Part shown: positions 9,801-16,819 of the stretch, in pieces
Layout: every line of letters starts with the position of its first letter
Numbering within the stretch: the stretch's first letter is position 1
Assembly (NCBI RefSeq): GCF_033971885.1
Contig: NZ_JALBUS010000002.1
Location: 138,954 to 202,953 of the forward strand
DNA from: Absicoccus intestinalis
Lineage (GTDB): Bacteria > Bacillota_I > Bacilli_A > Erysipelotrichales > Erysipelotrichaceae
DNA: 64,000 nt
Direction of reading: 5' to 3'
Notes under the pieces: model-generated
Database searches by the model: none
What the model was told of the DNA's origin: nothing
Seen by the model: the letters and a program-made list of their open reading frames with translations, nothing else
Position numbers and translations under genes: made by a program

Positions 9801-10215
9801 CAATAGAATTGGTAAAATGTTGGGCATTTAGGGAAAATTGAACGTGATTCGCAATATCCGTTGGAATGGATACGATAATATAATCTCCTGCCGTAGCACT
9901 TTGTTGATCAATTGTGTAGCGAACCGAGACAATCGCTGTGGTACCCGATTGAAAGGTATCATTGTTGGTACTGATCGATGCATGAAAATAAGAAGATACA
10001 TCTTGACTTACTTGATTTTGTACATTGTTTAGTTCCGTTGTCGTATCCTCTGTCGAAGTAGTATTTTCTGCTGATTCGGATGATGTATTAGCTACTGCCG
10101 TTGTTGGGTCATCCATTGAATTTGCTTGTATCGTTGTTGCATTGGATCCGAACACACCAAAAAACATAACGACAACTAAAAAAAACGATATTGTTCTCTT
10201 ACTCCACTTGTTCAT
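6865..10215 (-). CDS. Large Cna-B repeat surface adhesin
   Basis: A 1116-residue secreted protein. A signal peptide (1-32) is followed by a Ser/Thr-rich segment and an N-terminal adhesin region of β-strand character (about 75-475). A pilin isopeptide-linkage domain (about 478-600, starting TLTANKTI and ending ITFDNQ) and five Cna-B domains (about 604-1066) follow, each beginning with a K-W motif and containing Y-x-V-x-E-D. These domains form Lys-Asn/Asp isopeptide bonds that stiffen a stalk. The tail has TQTG, a hydrophobic helix and KRKYS, resembling a sortase signal without a leading LP. The first and last Cna-B domains are nearly identical in DNA. No sortase gene lies in the window. Confidence 0.9.
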   Translation of the reverse strand: MNKWSKRTISFFLVVVMFFGVFGSNATTIQANSMDDPTTAVANTSSESAENTTSTEDTTTELNNVQNQVSQDVSSYFHASISTNNDTFQSGTTAIVSVRYTIDQQSATAGDYIIVSIPTDIANHVQFSLNAQHFTNSIDLGNGQYKLVLAQGIESGLSGSFSAYVSMHADTTTTDDITVGDASKTITVLPVSSSGGSGIYTDTIMKDAAGNDGVSFGGYDYSEGNGDSASQIGVADLSQSATIRYRLLINNKKGKISDFNIVDIIPDGMTLNLSKPIEVINTSTSEVIDPSLYSVQLSGQTLNFYYPGELEDAIQINYWVDIPEGSNTSKFTNTATITYTEDGSRHQENRSYVLQGRNNSASNGEKSVDKSIISSDPSDQYVTYTIKFWNSNGFAKNEIRLIDHLDPHVKYVSAESNDYFSIQQDTTNPQDIHITNIKKIEGSMTTYVRFVVDMTDVPIGYTVKNTVGGNTTKTVKYGGGLTLTANKTINGSQKPDKGQFNFQLLTSTGKVLQTKKNDENGQIHFREISYDKNDVGKTYTYTIKEVPGPDNTYTYDNSEYTVTVTPQLEYDASGNETGRILANPTYQKNGTNVDAITFDNQVATTSIPVSKKWEDANDQDGKRAKEVKVHLLADGKDTGKTVILNADNNWKASFNDVDAYQSGKKIQYTVSEDKVDGYTASISGNAKDGFVIKNHHQTEKVNISGKKTWSDNDNQDGTRPESIMIRLMANGTEIKTQEVKADKDGNWNYQFTDLPKYEKGQEIEYTVSEDAVADYSTTQSGYDFTNKHDPGKTSVNVKKIWEDAENQDGIRPEAITVQLLANGEKTDKTLTLNADNDWNGSFTDLDAKKKGKVIQYSIAEVSVPDGYKSVIEGNAIEGYIITNRHKTATIDISGKKTWSDNDNQDGKRPDKIIVHLMADGKEVQSKEVSGNWSYTFNDLPKYENGKEIKYTVQEDKVAGYTAKVEGYDLINTHKIEKTSIPVSKKWEDANDQDGKRAKEVKVHLLADGKDTGKTVILNADNNWKASFNDVDAYQSGKKIQYTVSEDKVDGYTASISGNTKDGFVITNKHVVVDTTVKEKPTKPKSTQTGVPMNMRVYSIMAILPLIGIILLKRKYS
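7021..7284. repeat. 264-bp near-identical repeat inside the adhesin gene, copy 1 (last Cna-B domain)
   Basis: This segment and 8140-8403 have the same length and differ at only three positions by eye. It encodes most of the fifth Cna-B domain. The offset is 1119 bp, a multiple of three. Confidence 0.92.
8140..8403. repeat. 264-bp near-identical repeat inside the adhesin gene, copy 2 (first Cna-B domain)
   Basis: Direct repeat of 7021-7284 with three mismatches. Recombination between the copies would delete four Cna-B units in frame. Confidence 0.92.
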
Positions 10216-10313
10216 CTTCTTTCCTCTCCTTTAAAACATTGCATGCTCTTACATAAACTTTACCCCCCTTCCCCGAATAATGTAAATATCGTTTTTTACA
10301 TATATTTTACTTT

Positions 10314-10353
10314 CACAAAAAATAACCGAATTATCTATGATAACCCGGCTATT
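10314..10353 (-). terminator. Terminator of perR-rubrerythrin
   Basis: Reverse strand: a 15-bp stem AATAGCCGGGTTATC / GATAATTCGGTTATT (three G-T pairs), 3-nt loop, then six T. Confidence 0.85.
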
Positions 10354-10377
10354 TTGTTTGGATTTGATTTTGTTTTT

Positions 10378-10956
10378 TTATTCACCGAAATAACGTTTCA
10401 ACAAACCTTCAAAAGCTTTTCCATGACGTGCTTCATCACGTGCCATTTCATGAACGGTATCATGGATGGCATCCAAGTTTTGTTGTTTTGCTTTCTTCGC
10501 TAATTCAAATTTACCTTCGGTTGCACCATATTCTGCTTCAATGCGAAGTTCCAAATTTTTCTTGGTCGAATCCGTTACAACTTCACCTAACAATTCTGCA
10601 AAACGAGAGGCATGATCTGCTTCTTCAAAGGCAGCTTGACGATAATACATACCAATTTCAGGATATCCTTCACGCATAGCTACACGGCTCATAGCCAAAT
10701 ACATACCAACTTCTGAGCATTCCCCTTCGAAGTTTGCACGCAATCCTTCAATGATTTCTGGATCCACACCTTTAGCTACGCCAACAACATGTTCAGCAGC
10801 CCATTGACGTTCAGCTGTTTCATCCACCAAAACAAATTTGTCTTTTGGTTGTTTACATGTTGGGCATTTCCAATCCGCAGGAAGATCTGCAAATTTAACG
10901 CCTTCTACTTCTTCATCATAGATGTGACCACATACTGTACATTTATACTTTGCCAT
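10378..10956 (-). CDS. Reverse rubrerythrin (N-terminal rubredoxin, C-terminal ferritin-like domain)
   Basis: A 192-residue peroxide-scavenging non-haem iron protein. A rubredoxin-like iron site comes first (C-x-x-C-G-x-x-Y at about 6-11 and CPTC at about 31-34). The ferritin-like four-helix diiron domain follows (about 65-190), with Glu/His ligands in FEGE, EEADHA, EAEYGA and DEARHG. This domain order is that of the reverse rubrerythrins of clostridia, which use NADH-derived electrons to reduce H2O2 and O2. It sits 14 nt downstream of perR in one operon, a classic oxidative-stress pairing in anaerobes. Confidence 0.93.
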   Translation of the reverse strand: MAKYKCTVCGHIYDEEVEGVKFADLPADWKCPTCKQPKDKFVLVDETAERQWAAEHVVGVAKGVDPEIIEGLRANFEGECSEVGMYLAMSRVAMREGYPEIGMYYRQAAFEEADHASRFAELLGEVVTDSTKKNLELRIEAEYGATEGKFELAKKAKQQNLDAIHDTVHEMARDEARHGKAFEGLLKRYFGE

Positions 10957-10970
10957 AAAAATTTCCTCCT

Positions 10971-11381
10971 TTAGTTTCTATTTTTTGATTGGGATTCTTC
11001 AAAACATGACGCGCATGTGCCAAAAAACTGAATGGAACACCCCGTGATCTGACCCTTGAATTGATGACTGGCTCTTTTTTCTATTTCCGAAATATCCAGA
11101 TCATCTTCCATATCATATACACGTCCGCATTTTTGGCAGATGAAGTGATTATGGGGAATCATATTTCCATCATAATGATCCGCACCGATACCTGTTGGTA
11201 ATCGACGTATGACACCCAAATCTGTCAATACTGACAAATTTCGATAGACCGTACCCAAACTAATATTAGGAAAGATCTTAGATACATCGCTATACACATC
11301 ATCCGCTGTAGGATGGTCTTTTCGATGTTTGATGTTTTCTAAAATAGCTTCCCTTTGTCGGGTATACTTCAATGTTGCCAT
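10971..11381 (-). CDS. perR: PerR-type peroxide-responsive Fur-family repressor
   Basis: A 136-residue Fur-family regulator: a winged helix (about 1-80, recognition segment SLGTVYRNLSVL) and a dimerisation domain with the structural zinc site C-x-x-C (CQKCG) and C-x-x-C (CASC) and the metal-sensing HNHF motif. It heads an operon with the reverse rubrerythrin. A perfect 7-1-7 inverted repeat lies 17 bp before the start codon, so autoregulation is likely. PerR rather than Fur or Zur is preferred because of the rubrerythrin partner and the Asp pair near 91-95. Confidence 0.85.
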   Translation of the reverse strand: MATLKYTRQREAILENIKHRKDHPTADDVYSDVSKIFPNISLGTVYRNLSVLTDLGVIRRLPTGIGADHYDGNMIPHNHFICQKCGRVYDMEDDLDISEIEKRASHQFKGQITGCSIQFFGTCASCFEESQSKNRN

Positions 11382-11397
11382 GTTTTCTCCTTTTCAA

Positions 11398-11412
11398 TAA
11401 TAGTAACTATTA
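11398..11412. promoter_or_regulatory. Per/Fur box before perR
   Basis: TAATAGT-A-ACTATTA, a perfect 7-1-7 inverted repeat resembling the PerR/Fur box (TTATAAT-N-ATTATAA), placed just upstream of the ribosome site of perR. Confidence 0.75.
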
Positions 11413-11429
11413 CTGTTTTTATAATAATC

Positions 11430-11459
11430 AAAAGAGGGTCTACTGTCAACCCTCTTTTT
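11430..11459 (-). terminator. Terminator-like hairpin between perR and nhaC
   Basis: Inverted repeat AAAAGAGGGT / ACCCTCTTTT with a 9-nt loop, flanked by A and T runs. On the reverse strand its lower-coordinate side lies upstream of the perR promoter and its other side just after the nhaC stop, so it ends nhaC... transcription before perR is not affected; both directions are possible. Confidence 0.7.
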
Positions 11460-11467
11460 GAAGAAAT

Positions 11468-12865
11468 TTATTTATTGCGAAGTGGCTTTCCTTCTTTATC
11501 CCACATACCAATTCCAGTGATTGCACAAATCATCGAGAAGATAGGCACGATGAAGATAAACCATGCATAAGGAATATATGCATTGGAGCATCCCAATACG
11601 CCCATGACATAAATCGTAGCAACTCCCCAAGGAACGATAGGTGCGGATAGAGTTCCGGCATCCTCTAAGGTACGAGACAGTACTTTTCGGTTGATGTTCA
11701 TATCATCAAAAGTCGATTCAAAAGTTTGTTCTGTAACGATGATCGATACGGTTTGGCCACCAGCTGTCAAGAAATTGACAATGTAACAATAAATCAAGGT
11801 TACAAAGACCAAGATGGATTTATTCTTGATAAACTTCAATAAGACATTTTGTGCTAAGACTTCCAAGATTCCTGTGGATGTGATGATAGCACCCATGACA
11901 GAAGCAATCATAAATGTTACCAACAATTCGGCCATGGATAGAACGCCGCCTCGATTCAACATAGGATCGACGATCGCTACACCTGTTTTGATGGAGAAGC
12001 CATTGAAGGCAAAATTCATCAAATCGACAAAATTTACGCCTTGGAACACCATCGCAAAAAGGACAGATACACAAACAGCCAAGCCCATTCCCAATAAAGA
12101 TGGCAATTTAAATACCGAAACCAAAATAACTAAGATAGCGGGCAAGATCAATAATAAATTGATATTAAAATTTTTGGATAACGTATCCATGATCAATTTT
12201 TGTTGGGCCAGATCCATGGATCCACCACTATAATGAAGACCAGCAATCGTAAATAAGATCAAGGCAACGATTCCTGCAGGCAATGTCGTAAATTGCATCG
12301 AATGAATGTGATCATACAATGGAACTTTGGATACTCCACTCGCTAAGTTGGTCGTATCCGATAATGGTGACATTTTATCACCTAACCATGCACCAGAAAC
12401 GATGGCACCGACAACCAATGGAATGGGAATACTTGTTGTGGAAGCAATCCCCACCATGGCCAACCCCATTGTGGCTACAGAACCAAATGACGTACCGGTA
12501 AATTCAGAAGTCAATCCACATAATATAAAAGCCAATGGTACTAAGATCTTTGGTGAAATGACTTTCATGCCATAATACATCAAGCTTGGAACGGTTCCAC
12601 CTGCCATCCAGATACCGACCAACATACCGACCATGATGACGATCAAAAAAGTTGGCATACAATCGGCAGCTGTTGAAATGATTGATTTTTCAACTTCTTT
12701 CCACGGAATCCCTAAGATCTTTGTGATGATGACCGACACAACAACACCGGCAAATACGGACATTGTTGTATTGACCCCAATATTGATCATCACGATCAAG
12801 GTCAATACGATTGCCAAAAATGAAATCAACGCAAACGCCGTTGATGGTTTATTTCTCTCCTCCAT
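11468..12865 (-). CDS. nhaC: NhaC-family Na+/H+ antiporter
   Basis: A 465-residue integral membrane protein of the NhaC/IT superfamily with about 11-12 hydrophobic helices. Conserved segments include GLTSEFTGTSFGSVATMGLA, GAWLGDKMSPLSDTTNLA (the D-K-x-S-P-x-S-D-T motif typical of NhaC) and a re-entrant SAPIVPW near residue 415. It exchanges cytoplasmic Na+ for H+; related members swap amino acids or malate/lactate, so substrate assignment is to family only. The start codon follows the stop of the upstream esterase gene by 1 nt, so the two are cotranscribed and probably translationally coupled. Confidence 0.88.
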   Translation of the reverse strand: MEERNKPSTAFALISFLAIVLTLIVMINIGVNTTMSVFAGVVVSVIITKILGIPWKEVEKSIISTAADCMPTFLIVIMVGMLVGIWMAGGTVPSLMYYGMKVISPKILVPLAFILCGLTSEFTGTSFGSVATMGLAMVGIASTTSIPIPLVVGAIVSGAWLGDKMSPLSDTTNLASGVSKVPLYDHIHSMQFTTLPAGIVALILFTIAGLHYSGGSMDLAQQKLIMDTLSKNFNINLLLILPAILVILVSVFKLPSLLGMGLAVCVSVLFAMVFQGVNFVDLMNFAFNGFSIKTGVAIVDPMLNRGGVLSMAELLVTFMIASVMGAIITSTGILEVLAQNVLLKFIKNKSILVFVTLIYCYIVNFLTAGGQTVSIIVTEQTFESTFDDMNINRKVLSRTLEDAGTLSAPIVPWGVATIYVMGVLGCSNAYIPYAWFIFIVPIFSMICAITGIGMWDKEGKPLRNK

Positions 12866-12866
12866 A

Positions 12867-13643
12867 CTATTTCAATTCCTTTCTCAAAAAGTTTTCTGCA
12901 CTTTCCATACGTGCTTTTCGATAGGCAAATGACATAAATCGATGTTCTGCCCCAGGTACGATCAATAAATTGGCTCGGTCTTGATAAATCTCTTTGTACG
13001 TATAGGAACATTGGCAACTTGCCGTAGTGTCTTGATCTCCATGTACAATATTGACGTGTTTGTCAAATTGTGCCGCCTCTTTGTACGGATCCAATTGAAA
13101 ACAATCTTGATAAAAGGCATAGCCCATCTTTAATCCTTCGGCATCGGCACATTGGATTTGTTCAATATCCGATACATCGGTCCCACATAATGTCTTGTGT
13201 TCGCGTAAGTTGTAGATCAGATCCGGTGCTGGACACCACATTGATAACGCTTTGATTTCATCTTTGTGACGACCAGCTACCATCGACGCAACCGCTCCAC
13301 CAAGGCTTGTTCCATGTAACGCGATTTTGTGCGGATCCACAAAATTTTGTGCTCGTACAAACGACAACATCGCTTCCGCATCTTTGATTTCACTAGATAC
13401 AGTCATATCTTCAAAGCGTCCATCGCTTTCACCACTGCCATTCATATCAAATCGAACACTCGCAATGCCGTCTGCACAGAGTCTTTTCGATAATTCTGTA
13501 TGAACAAAATTGATTTCATTGCGATCATCACAGAATCCATGCAACAAGATGACCATACCAACTGGTTGGCTCAAATCGTCTGGAACATGCATCATGCCTC
13601 GAAGTGTCAATCCATCACGAATGATTTCCACATATTTCTCCAT
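12867..13643 (-). CDS. Alpha/beta hydrolase, cinnamoyl/feruloyl-esterase-like
   Basis: A 258-residue single-domain α/β hydrolase. Oxyanion segment LLHGFCDDRNE, nucleophile elbow HGTSLGG (Ser113), acid in HGDQDT (Asp203 or Asp205), catalytic His234 in GAEHRF. The stretch RFDMNGSGESDGRFEDMTV closely matches the cinnamoyl esterases of lactobacilli and rumen bacteria (LJ0536/Est1E type), which release ferulate and similar hydroxycinnamates from plant material. There is no signal peptide, so it acts in the cytoplasm. It is cotranscribed with an NhaC-type antiporter, possibly coupling acid release to export (inference). Confidence 0.85.
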   Translation of the reverse strand: MEKYVEIIRDGLTLRGMMHVPDDLSQPVGMVILLHGFCDDRNEINFVHTELSKRLCADGIASVRFDMNGSGESDGRFEDMTVSSEIKDAEAMLSFVRAQNFVDPHKIALHGTSLGGAVASMVAGRHKDEIKALSMWCPAPDLIYNLREHKTLCGTDVSDIEQIQCADAEGLKMGYAFYQDCFQLDPYKEAAQFDKHVNIVHGDQDTTASCQCSYTYKEIYQDRANLLIVPGAEHRFMSFAYRKARMESAENFLRKELK

Positions 13644-13729
13644 GTCATTTTCCTCCCGATGGAGGTATCATACCATAATTTCCCACATTTGTTTATATTT
13701 TTCACTCATTTGTTCATAATTTAAATACA

Positions 13730-13762
13730 TAAAAAGCCCCGATATCTTTCTATCCGGACTTG
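13730..13762 (-). terminator. Terminator of the CDF exporter gene
   Basis: Reverse strand stem AGTCCGGATA / TATCGGGGCT (one mismatch, one G-T) with a GAAAGA loop, followed by TTTTT. Confidence 0.7.
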
Positions 13763-13777
13763 TTTTATGTCCATCGA

Positions 13778-15019
13778 TCAAGCACCTGTCATGGGATGAT
13801 CGATGGTAATCACTAAATAAACTTTTTTATGGGTTTTTATATGGGCTTCCAAGATTTGGGTCAACTCGGCTTTCGATCTTTTTTCATTAAATGGCACCAC
13901 TAAATCAAATACTAAATTCGTATGGGTGGGCCCATCCACAATACGGAAATCATGAAAAGTCCAACCTTCATCAATTTCTTTTATCGCATTTTTTACGACC
14001 AATCGATATTGATTCGTCAATGGATCATTGATCTTTACCGGATCCATATGAAGGACCAATTCCATTTGTAGCTGGTCTTTGACTATGTGTTCCAAATTAT
14101 CAATGGTATCGTGAATATCCAAGATATTATCTTCGGCATCGACTTCCACATGCGCACTCGCAAAGACTTGACCTGGACCATAATCATGGATCATGACATC
14201 ATGTACACCAAAAATTTTATCGTCTTCCATCAGTATTGTTTTCAAAGCTTTGATCGTTTCTGGATCTGGCGCCTTACCAATCAAATCATTCACGGTTTCT
14301 TTGATGAGTTGGAAAGCATTGTAAAGGATCAAAACAGATACGATGACACCCATATATCCATCTAAATTCACATGAAGCAGTGGTGAAATACATGTCGAAA
14401 GCAATACCGCACTGGTACCAAACAAATCACTGATGGCATCCATGGCCACAGCCTTTAATAAAGAAGAATGATACGTTTTGGACAGGTCCATATTATAGAA
14501 ATACATATATCCTTTGACACAAATGGAAATTACCAAAACCAAAATAGTGATCCATCGAAAATCAATCGCATTGGGATGTTGGATCTTCAGGATACTTTCT
14601 TCCATCATGCGAATGCCTAAGACACATAGAAATAAAGCAATCACAAAGGAGGTCAATGTTTCGGTGCGTTGATGTCCAAACGGATGTTCTTGATCGGCTG
14701 GCTTATTCGCAAAATGAAAAGATATGACAGACACAATACTGGAGCCTGCATCTGTTAAGTTATTGATTCCATCAGCCTGGATCGAAATTGAATGGACAAT
14801 GGTGCCAATGCCAAATTTGATCACAAATAAAAATATATTGAAAAAGATACCCAAACTGCCGCTAATACGACCCACAATATCACGTGTATGCGCAGAAGTT
14901 GGATCTTGTCCTTTTGTATATCGTCGAATTAACCATTGAATCATACCCATGATACTAGCATTCCCACTTTTCCTTTTCAATGGATTTTCGTAAGCTGCAT
15001 AAAACTCTTTATTCTTCAT
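13778..15019 (-). CDS. Cation diffusion facilitator, manganese-exporter type
   Basis: A 413-residue CDF protein: a soluble N-terminal 55 residues, six transmembrane helices (about 58-240) and a duplicated-looking cytoplasmic tail. The metal site reads N-x-x-x-D in TM2 (ADGINNLTDAG) and D-x-x-x-D in TM5 (AMDAISD), the N-D-D-D pattern of Mn2+ exporters such as MntE rather than the HxxxD of zinc CDFs. At over 410 residues it exceeds the usual 300, because the C-terminal region has about 100 extra residues. No Shine-Dalgarno precedes the ATG; a TATAAC box 10 nt upstream suggests a very short leader. Divergent from tRNA-Ser. Confidence 0.85.
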   Translation of the reverse strand: MKNKEFYAAYENPLKRKSGNASIMGMIQWLIRRYTKGQDPTSAHTRDIVGRISGSLGIFFNIFLFVIKFGIGTIVHSISIQADGINNLTDAGSSIVSVISFHFANKPADQEHPFGHQRTETLTSFVIALFLCVLGIRMMEESILKIQHPNAIDFRWITILVLVISICVKGYMYFYNMDLSKTYHSSLLKAVAMDAISDLFGTSAVLLSTCISPLLHVNLDGYMGVIVSVLILYNAFQLIKETVNDLIGKAPDPETIKALKTILMEDDKIFGVHDVMIHDYGPGQVFASAHVEVDAEDNILDIHDTIDNLEHIVKDQLQMELVLHMDPVKINDPLTNQYRLVVKNAIKEIDEGWTFHDFRIVDGPTHTNLVFDLVVPFNEKRSKAELTQILEAHIKTHKKVYLVITIDHPMTGA

Positions 15020-15028
15020 GAAAGTTTA

Positions 15029-15037
15029 TGTTATAAT
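15029..15037 (+). promoter_or_regulatory. Promoter of tRNA-Ser (extended -10)
   Basis: TG-T-TATAAT at 15029-15037, 10 nt before the first base of the tRNA. The complementary strand over 15030-15035 reads TATAAC, a -10 for the divergent CDF gene, so the two promoters overlap face to face. Confidence 0.75.
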
Positions 15038-15047
15038 GATCGGGCAT

Positions 15048-15136
15048 GGAGACGTATCGAAGTGGTCATAACGAGCTCGACTCGAAATCGAGTTGTCCAT
15101 CCGGGCACGAGGGTTCGAATCCCTCCGTCTCCGCCA
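15048..15136 (+). tRNA. tRNA-Ser, anticodon CGA (reads UCG)
   Basis: Acceptor stem GGAGACG / CGTCTCC, discriminator G and encoded CCA. The anticodon stem CTCGA / TCGAG encloses loop CTCGAAA, giving anticodon CGA. A long variable arm (about TTGTCCATCCGGGCAC) marks a class II tRNA, and the T arm GAGGGTTCGAATCCCTC is canonical. It stands alone, with its own promoter and terminator. Confidence 0.96.
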
Positions 15137-15144
15137 TTGTTATC

Positions 15145-15170
15145 AAAAGCCTTGAATACAGGCTTTTTTT
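15145..15170 (+). terminator. Terminator of tRNA-Ser
   Basis: Stem AAAAGCCT / AGGCTTTT, 7-nt loop, followed by seven or more T. Confidence 0.85.
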
Positions 15171-15263
15171 CTTTACCTGCTTGTAACATACCCTGTTCTG
15201 TATCACCAGAAAATATTTTGTGGATCCAGTACAATCTACAAGACACAATGGATAGAGCCCATA

Positions 15264-15312
15264 ATAAAAAGGTCAATGCTCCTGAATATTTTCCAGGCAT
15301 TGACCTTTTTTC
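15264..15312. terminator. Terminator of the ppsA-ccpN-ppsR operon
   Basis: A long near-perfect inverted repeat (AAAAAGGTCAATGC ... GCATTGACCTTTTT) with inner CCTG/CAGG pairing and A/T flanks. It can act in both directions. Confidence 0.85.
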
Positions 15313-15320
15313 ATAAACAT

Positions 15321-16151
15321 TTATTCTTCGCCGTATCGTTCTCGATTTTTCTGAACGATCTCAATGATTTCACTGGCCGTTTCTTCTATGGCTTTATTGG
15401 TCACATCAATCACACGACAATGTAGACGATACATGATGTTATTGGCATACTCTAATTCTTTTTCGATCCAATGCACATTGGAATAATTGGCTTCTGGTTC
15501 CAAACCAATGGTTTTTAATCGTTCACTACGAATCGAACTTAATTTTTCTTTGGATACGCTCAAGCCAATAATTTTATAGGGAGGCACCTGAAAGATTTCA
15601 GGTGGTAATGGCAATTGTGGTTCCAATGGCAAATTCGCCACCTTGATCTTTTTATTTCCCAAATACATGGATAATGGTGTTTTTGATGTACGGGATACTC
15701 CCACCAAGACAATGTCGGCATGTAAAAAACCGACAGGATTTTTACCATCATCATATTTGACCGCAAATTCAATGGAACTGACTTTCTTAAAATATTCCTG
15801 ATCAAGTCGATGCACCAATCCAGGTTCTAGACTGGGTGAACTTGTCGTGATCGTTCCCACCGCACTCATGATCGGTCCCATGATATCGACCGTTGTAATG
15901 TAATTTTGTTGGCAACGCACACTCAAATACGTACGTAATTCTGGTGAAATCAATGTATGCGCAATGATCGTGGGTTGATTTCCGATTTCCGCTAACAAGC
16001 TATCAATTTGGGAAAACTCGCGAACATTCGGTAAACGAATCATATCAAACGATTCATCAGGAAATTGAGAAATAGCAGCACGCACAACGGTCTCTGCAGT
16101 TTCACCAATCGAATCCGAAACAACATAGATTGTCGGTTTGGTTTTTGACAC
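15321..16151 (-). CDS. ppsR: PEP synthase / pyruvate phosphate dikinase regulatory kinase-phosphorylase (DUF299)
   Basis: A 276-residue DUF299 protein. It begins with the family signature YVVSDSIGETAE and holds the P-loop-like GVSRTSKTPLSMYL at about 150-163. DUF299 enzymes inactivate PPDK or PEP synthase by ADP-dependent phosphorylation of the Thr beside the catalytic His and reactivate it with phosphate. The target is evidently PpsA encoded two genes upstream, so the kinase specificity is probably PEPS-type. The start is GTG at 16151, with AAAGGGG 8 nt before it; two ATG triplets between are out of frame. Last gene of ppsA-ccpN-ppsR. Confidence 0.93.
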   Translation of the reverse strand: MSKTKPTIYVVSDSIGETAETVVRAAISQFPDESFDMIRLPNVREFSQIDSLLAEIGNQPTIIAHTLISPELRTYLSVRCQQNYITTVDIMGPIMSAVGTITTSSPSLEPGLVHRLDQEYFKKVSSIEFAVKYDDGKNPVGFLHADIVLVGVSRTSKTPLSMYLGNKKIKVANLPLEPQLPLPPEIFQVPPYKIIGLSVSKEKLSSIRSERLKTIGLEPEANYSNVHWIEKELEYANNIMYRLHCRVIDVTNKAIEETASEIIEIVQKNRERYGEE

Positions 16152-16155
16152 ACCA

Positions 16156-16782
16156 TCATCCCCTTTTCTGTTTGGCTAAGTCCACGATGATCTGAGTAAA
16201 ATTCGTTTTGGTGATTCGTCCACGAATACGAAGGGATCCATCTTCTTCTTGATGAAGAACGGGTAAACAATCCACTTCATGATCAATCATTTTTTGCGCA
16301 GCAACCACAATGGATTCCGAATCCAAGATCGTCACCAACTTCGATTTCGGTGTCATGACCATCGAAATCGGAAGTGTCTTCAGATCATCATTGCGCATTG
16401 CTGCTTTCAAGAGATCCTTTCGGGATACAATACCAATCAAATGCTCTTGATCCGAGACAAAGACGCTTCCCACATCTTCTGTAAACAGTGCAATGATGGC
16501 ATCATAAACATGGCTATCGGGTGCTACGACAACCGGTAATGAACAATATTGCTCAACACTTCGATTTAAAAGGGTATTGTACAAAGGATCCATCGGTTTT
16601 CCTATATAGTAATAGCCCAATTTTCTTTTGGCACCAATAATTTCCAACGAGGTCAACAGTTCAAAATCTCCTCGTAATGCAGCACGTGTGACATGACACT
16701 GTGATGCGATCGCATTGCCTGAAATCGGTCCTTGTCGACGAACAATTTCAACGATCTTTTCTTGTCGGTCACTCAGCTCCAT
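16156..16782 (-). CDS. ccpN: CcpN-type gluconeogenesis repressor (HTH plus two CBS domains)
   Basis: A 208-residue regulator with an N-terminal winged helix (about 1-60, ISGNAIASQCHVTRAALRGDFELL) and a tandem CBS pair (about 75-200, with DVGSVFVSDQEHLIGIVSRKDLL and VDCLPVL). This is the architecture of CcpN (YqzB) of Bacillus, which represses gapB and pckA under glycolytic conditions, its CBS pair sensing the ATP/ADP state. In Bacillus ccpN is followed by the DUF299 gene, as here. The gene lies just downstream of ppsA. Two 12-bp direct repeats in the ppsA promoter are candidate operators. Confidence 0.92.
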   Translation of the reverse strand: MELSDRQEKIVEIVRRQGPISGNAIASQCHVTRAALRGDFELLTSLEIIGAKRKLGYYYIGKPMDPLYNTLLNRSVEQYCSLPVVVAPDSHVYDAIIALFTEDVGSVFVSDQEHLIGIVSRKDLLKAAMRNDDLKTLPISMVMTPKSKLVTILDSESIVVAAQKMIDHEVDCLPVLHQEEDGSLRIRGRITKTNFTQIIVDLAKQKRG

Positions 16783-16819
16783 GATTCCACCATCCTTAGT
16801 TGTACTTATTTTATCATAT

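Noticed and set aside
11430..11459. Hairpin between perR and nhaC read as an attenuator of nhaC
   Set aside because: nhaC is transcribed away from it; the hairpin lies after the nhaC stop and before the perR promoter, so it is a simple terminator of nhaC.
14936..15316. 126-codon + strand frame
   Set aside because: It reads through tRNA-Ser and its terminator, so it is not a gene.
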